Positions 11,733 to 13,655 of a DNA stretch of 13,655 bases are shown here, in pieces. Position numbers and translations under genes: made by a program. The notes beneath the pieces are model-generated. The model worked only from the letters and a program-made list of their open reading frames with translations. It was not told the origin of the DNA and did not search any database. The stretch's first letter is position 1. Every line of letters begins with the position of its first letter. The DNA comes from Prevotella sp. UBA7764 (GTDB lineage: Bacteria; Bacteroidota; Bacteroidia; Bacteroidales; Bacteroidaceae), in the NCBI GenBank assembly GCA_002481295.1, contig DLDU01000007.1:67285-80939 (forward strand), read 5' to 3'.

Positions 11733-13655
11733 TTATAGTCTGATCTTGCACCCCACCATCACATTCGTGCCATCAACAACCGGACTGTTGAGATAGTAGT
11801 ATTTCGGACGATAGTTCAGCAGGTTGTCGACGGCAAAGGTCAGCTTCAGATGTTTGCCAATGCTCATTTGTGCCGATAACTTCCACAGCGTATAAGCCGG
11901 ATAATGCACTGTAATGGTTCCTTCTTCCACCTTATAATAGTTTTTAAACTCTTGGTTGTCGATACCTGACAGGAAGCGACCGTCAAGAGCCACCATTCCA
12001 TCCAACAGCGTAGAGAAGCGATGAGTCCAGTCGGCATGTGCCGTCAGAGTATGCTTGCGAGCTGGGAGATACGGACAGGCAAGCTTCTGCCCATCCTTGT
12101 GCCCTGCCTGCTCATCGACAAAGGCATAGGACAGCCGGGCATCAACGCCACAACTCCACCGCGCACGCGCCGTGGCCTCAAAACCGGCCACATACAGCCG
12201 GTCGATGTTGACATAGGGCAGCCGGGGCATAGTCTCCGTAGCACTGGCGTAATAAGGATTTCCCGACGTGATCTTATTGGTCACACGGTTGCAGTATCCT
12301 GCCACCACAAAACCATAGTTGCCCTTGACATATTCCACACTGAGATTGAAGTTATGGCTCACCTCAGGCTTGAGCAATGGATTGCCGGTGATCGTCCAGA
12401 TACCTATCATATCGAAATCGTAGTATTTCTCTTTCAGCGTAGGCGCACGGAAGCCCATGCCATAGCCGAAGCGCACGTTGAGATGGTCGATAGGCGTATG
12501 GCGCACACTGAACTTCGGTGTGAGACGCTGGATATGATGATCCGAGAAATAGTCATAGCGCAGCGCACCCACAAACTCCCACCGACTGTTAAGTTTCCAA
12601 TCGAACTGCGCGAAGGCGTCAACACTCTGCTGACGATGTGCTGCGTCGAGTTTGATATTTTTAAGATAGTCATAGAGGTAGTCGGCTCCGGCAGTGAGCA
12701 CGTTGTCGCCAAAGGTATGGTTATAAAGCAGACGCACACTGTTCTGCACATTGGAATAGCTGCGCATGTCGAGCTTCTGCCGACGCAGCCATATCGACTT
12801 GTCGTACTGGTCGAAGCTGTACGACCCTTCCAAGACATCATTGTCAGAGAGCGTCCACTGAGCCTTGCCACCTGCACTGAAGTCACGATAGCGCTCGGGC
12901 GACTCCTCACTGCGTTTCACCTGACGGAAGAAATAGCCGCCGCGCCCCGTGAGCTTCAACTTGTCCGACGGTTGCCATATAGCTTTGTCGGCAAAGTTCC
13001 AAGTATGGTCCCCGAAGATGGTAGTGATGGTTCGTGCCACCGCCCCGTCATCGCTGTGCACGTCATAGTTGTCCTGTGTCGTATGGTTCATGTTGAACGC
13101 ATTGCTCCACCGGCTGCCACCGCCTTGCAGTGCCAGTCCATAGCGTTGCTCGTTATGTTTGGCCAGGCGCGCGTCAAGCGTAGCACTGTATTTTTTTACT
13201 GCTTCCTTGGTGATAATGTTGATGACGCCACCGTTGGCATTGCTGCCATAGAGTGCCGATGCAGCTCCCTTGACGATCTCGATGTGGTCGACGTTGTCCA
13301 TCGACAAGCGCGTGAAGTCCACGTCGTCCATTGTCTCTCCCGCGAGACGCTCACCGTCGACAAGGATAAGTACGCTCTGTCCGCCGAAGCCCGAGAAATT
13401 GAGGTGAACCATCTGGTTTTGAGCAAAGGAGAATTCCACTCCCGGCATCACCTGTTGGAGCAAGTCCTTGAGGTTGGTGGCATCGGCCTTCTCTATGTCG
13501 GCGTGGCTGATGACCTGCGTGAGCACAGGCGTCTCCATGAGCAGTTTGGGCGAACGGGTTCCCGTGACAACCACCTGCGAGAGCTCTTGACCGGTAAGGA
13601 GGGAGTCGGGGTGAAGCCCGAGACCAAGCTCAAGCCCTCTCCCTAGCCCTCCCCC
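11733..13655 (-). CDS. TonB-dependent outer-membrane receptor, 5' end outside
   Basis: The frame is open from the stop at 11733 to the right edge, so the start and signal peptide lie beyond the window. A GTG at 13574 is in frame but falls inside the conserved QVVVTGTRSP at the start of the plug. Counting from that GTG, the plug covers about 12-124 (VLILVDGER, IEIVKGAASALYGSNANGG, VINIITK), followed by a barrel of about 490 residues ending in VGCKIRL. FRAP at 375-378 and NPLL at 398-401 match the FRAP/NP-L boxes known from heme and some siderophore receptors. Heme, siderophore or cobalamin uptake are all possible. The 80 bases before the plug encode an odd glycine/leucine-rich stretch. It converges on the small membrane-protein pair across the palindrome. 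Confidence 0.9.
   Translation of the reverse strand, partial: GGGLGRGLELGLGLHPDSLLTGQELSQVVVTGTRSPKLLMETPVLTQVISHADIEKADATNLKDLLQQVMPGVEFSFAQNQMVHLNFSGFGGQSVLILVDGERLAGETMDDVDFTRLSMDNVDHIEIVKGAASALYGSNANGGVINIITKEAVKKYSATLDARLAKHNEQRYGLALQGGGSRWSNAFNMNHTTQDNYDVHSDDGAVARTITTIFGDHTWNFADKAIWQPSDKLKLTGRGGYFFRQVKRSEESPERYRDFSAGGKAQWTLSDNDVLEGSYSFDQYDKSIWLRRQKLDMRSYSNVQNSVRLLYNHTFGDNVLTAGADYLYDYLKNIKLDAAHRQQSVDAFAQFDWKLNSRWEFVGALRYDYFSDHHIQRLTPKFSVRHTPIDHLNVRFGYGMGFRAPTLKEKYYDFDMIGIWTITGNPLLKPEVSHNFNLSVEYVKGNYGFVVAGYCNRVTNKITSGNPYYASATETMPRLPYVNIDRLYVAGFEATARARWSCGVDARLSYAFVDEQAGHKDGQKLACPYLPARKHTLTAHADWTHRFSTLLDGMVALDGRFLSGIDNQEFKNYYKVEEGTITVHYPAYTLWKLSAQMSIGKHLKLTFAVDNLLNYRPKYYYLNSPVVDGTNVMVGCKIRL

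Noticed and set aside
12021..13646. Long open frame on the + strand opposite the TonB-dependent receptor
   Set aside because: It is antisense to a clear receptor with plug and barrel motifs; its own translation shows no recognisable domain and has an unnatural His/Val/Arg-rich composition.

Overview
This window looks like chromosomal DNA from a Prevotella-type member of the Bacteroidetes. The basis is the repeated TAnnTTTG promoter element (often TATCTTTGC) ahead of genes on both strands, weak use of Shine-Dalgarno sequences, TonB-dependent receptor families typical of the phylum, and a B12-dependent ribonucleotide reductase. The genus is inferred, not proven. There is no tRNA, rRNA, CRISPR array or transposase, and no gene-free stretch exceeds 300 bases.

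Left part (1-5760). The tail of an unidentified + strand gene meets, across a bidirectional terminator, a minus-strand block. In transcription order this is nrdJ (adenosylcobalamin-dependent ribonucleotide reductase), folB (dihydroneopterin aldolase), an N-acetylmuramoyl-L-alanine amidase with a SPOR domain, and a single-MCE-domain MlaD-like membrane protein. The first pair serves dNTP and folate supply. The second pair serves the cell envelope. The nrdJ leader is short but structured: a GNRA-capped hairpin, an outer CCCC/GGGG stem over the likely ribosome-binding site, and a nested 8-codon open frame.

Middle part (5760-8900). A divergent + strand pair encodes an NfsA/Frp-type nitroreductase and a large YghO-like GNAT protein. 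It converges on dinB (DNA polymerase IV). The gap between them holds three direct repeats of the GNAT gene's 3' end, the last forming one arm of a long terminator hairpin.

Right-middle part (9100-10600). This is a decayed locus. A TonB-dependent receptor has lost almost all of its interior, and a calcineurin-like phosphoesterase has lost its N-terminal part. Between them lie sixteen consecutive 7-base units. It may once have been an organophosphate acquisition locus. An orphan four-cysteine small protein follows.

Right part (10600-13655). A YihX-like HAD phosphatase (minus) is divergent from a pair of tiny membrane proteins (+), the second only 40 residues. These converge on a TonB-dependent receptor with FRAP and NP-L boxes that runs off the right edge. 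A perfect 23-bp GC-rich palindrome separates the two.

Across the window, three genes (folB, dinB, the 74-residue membrane protein) have their ATG exactly four bases after the promoter box, suggesting leaderless mRNAs. The strongest candidates for something new are the nrdJ leader, this leaderless set, and the heptamer array between two gene remnants. I see no clear new multi-gene system.
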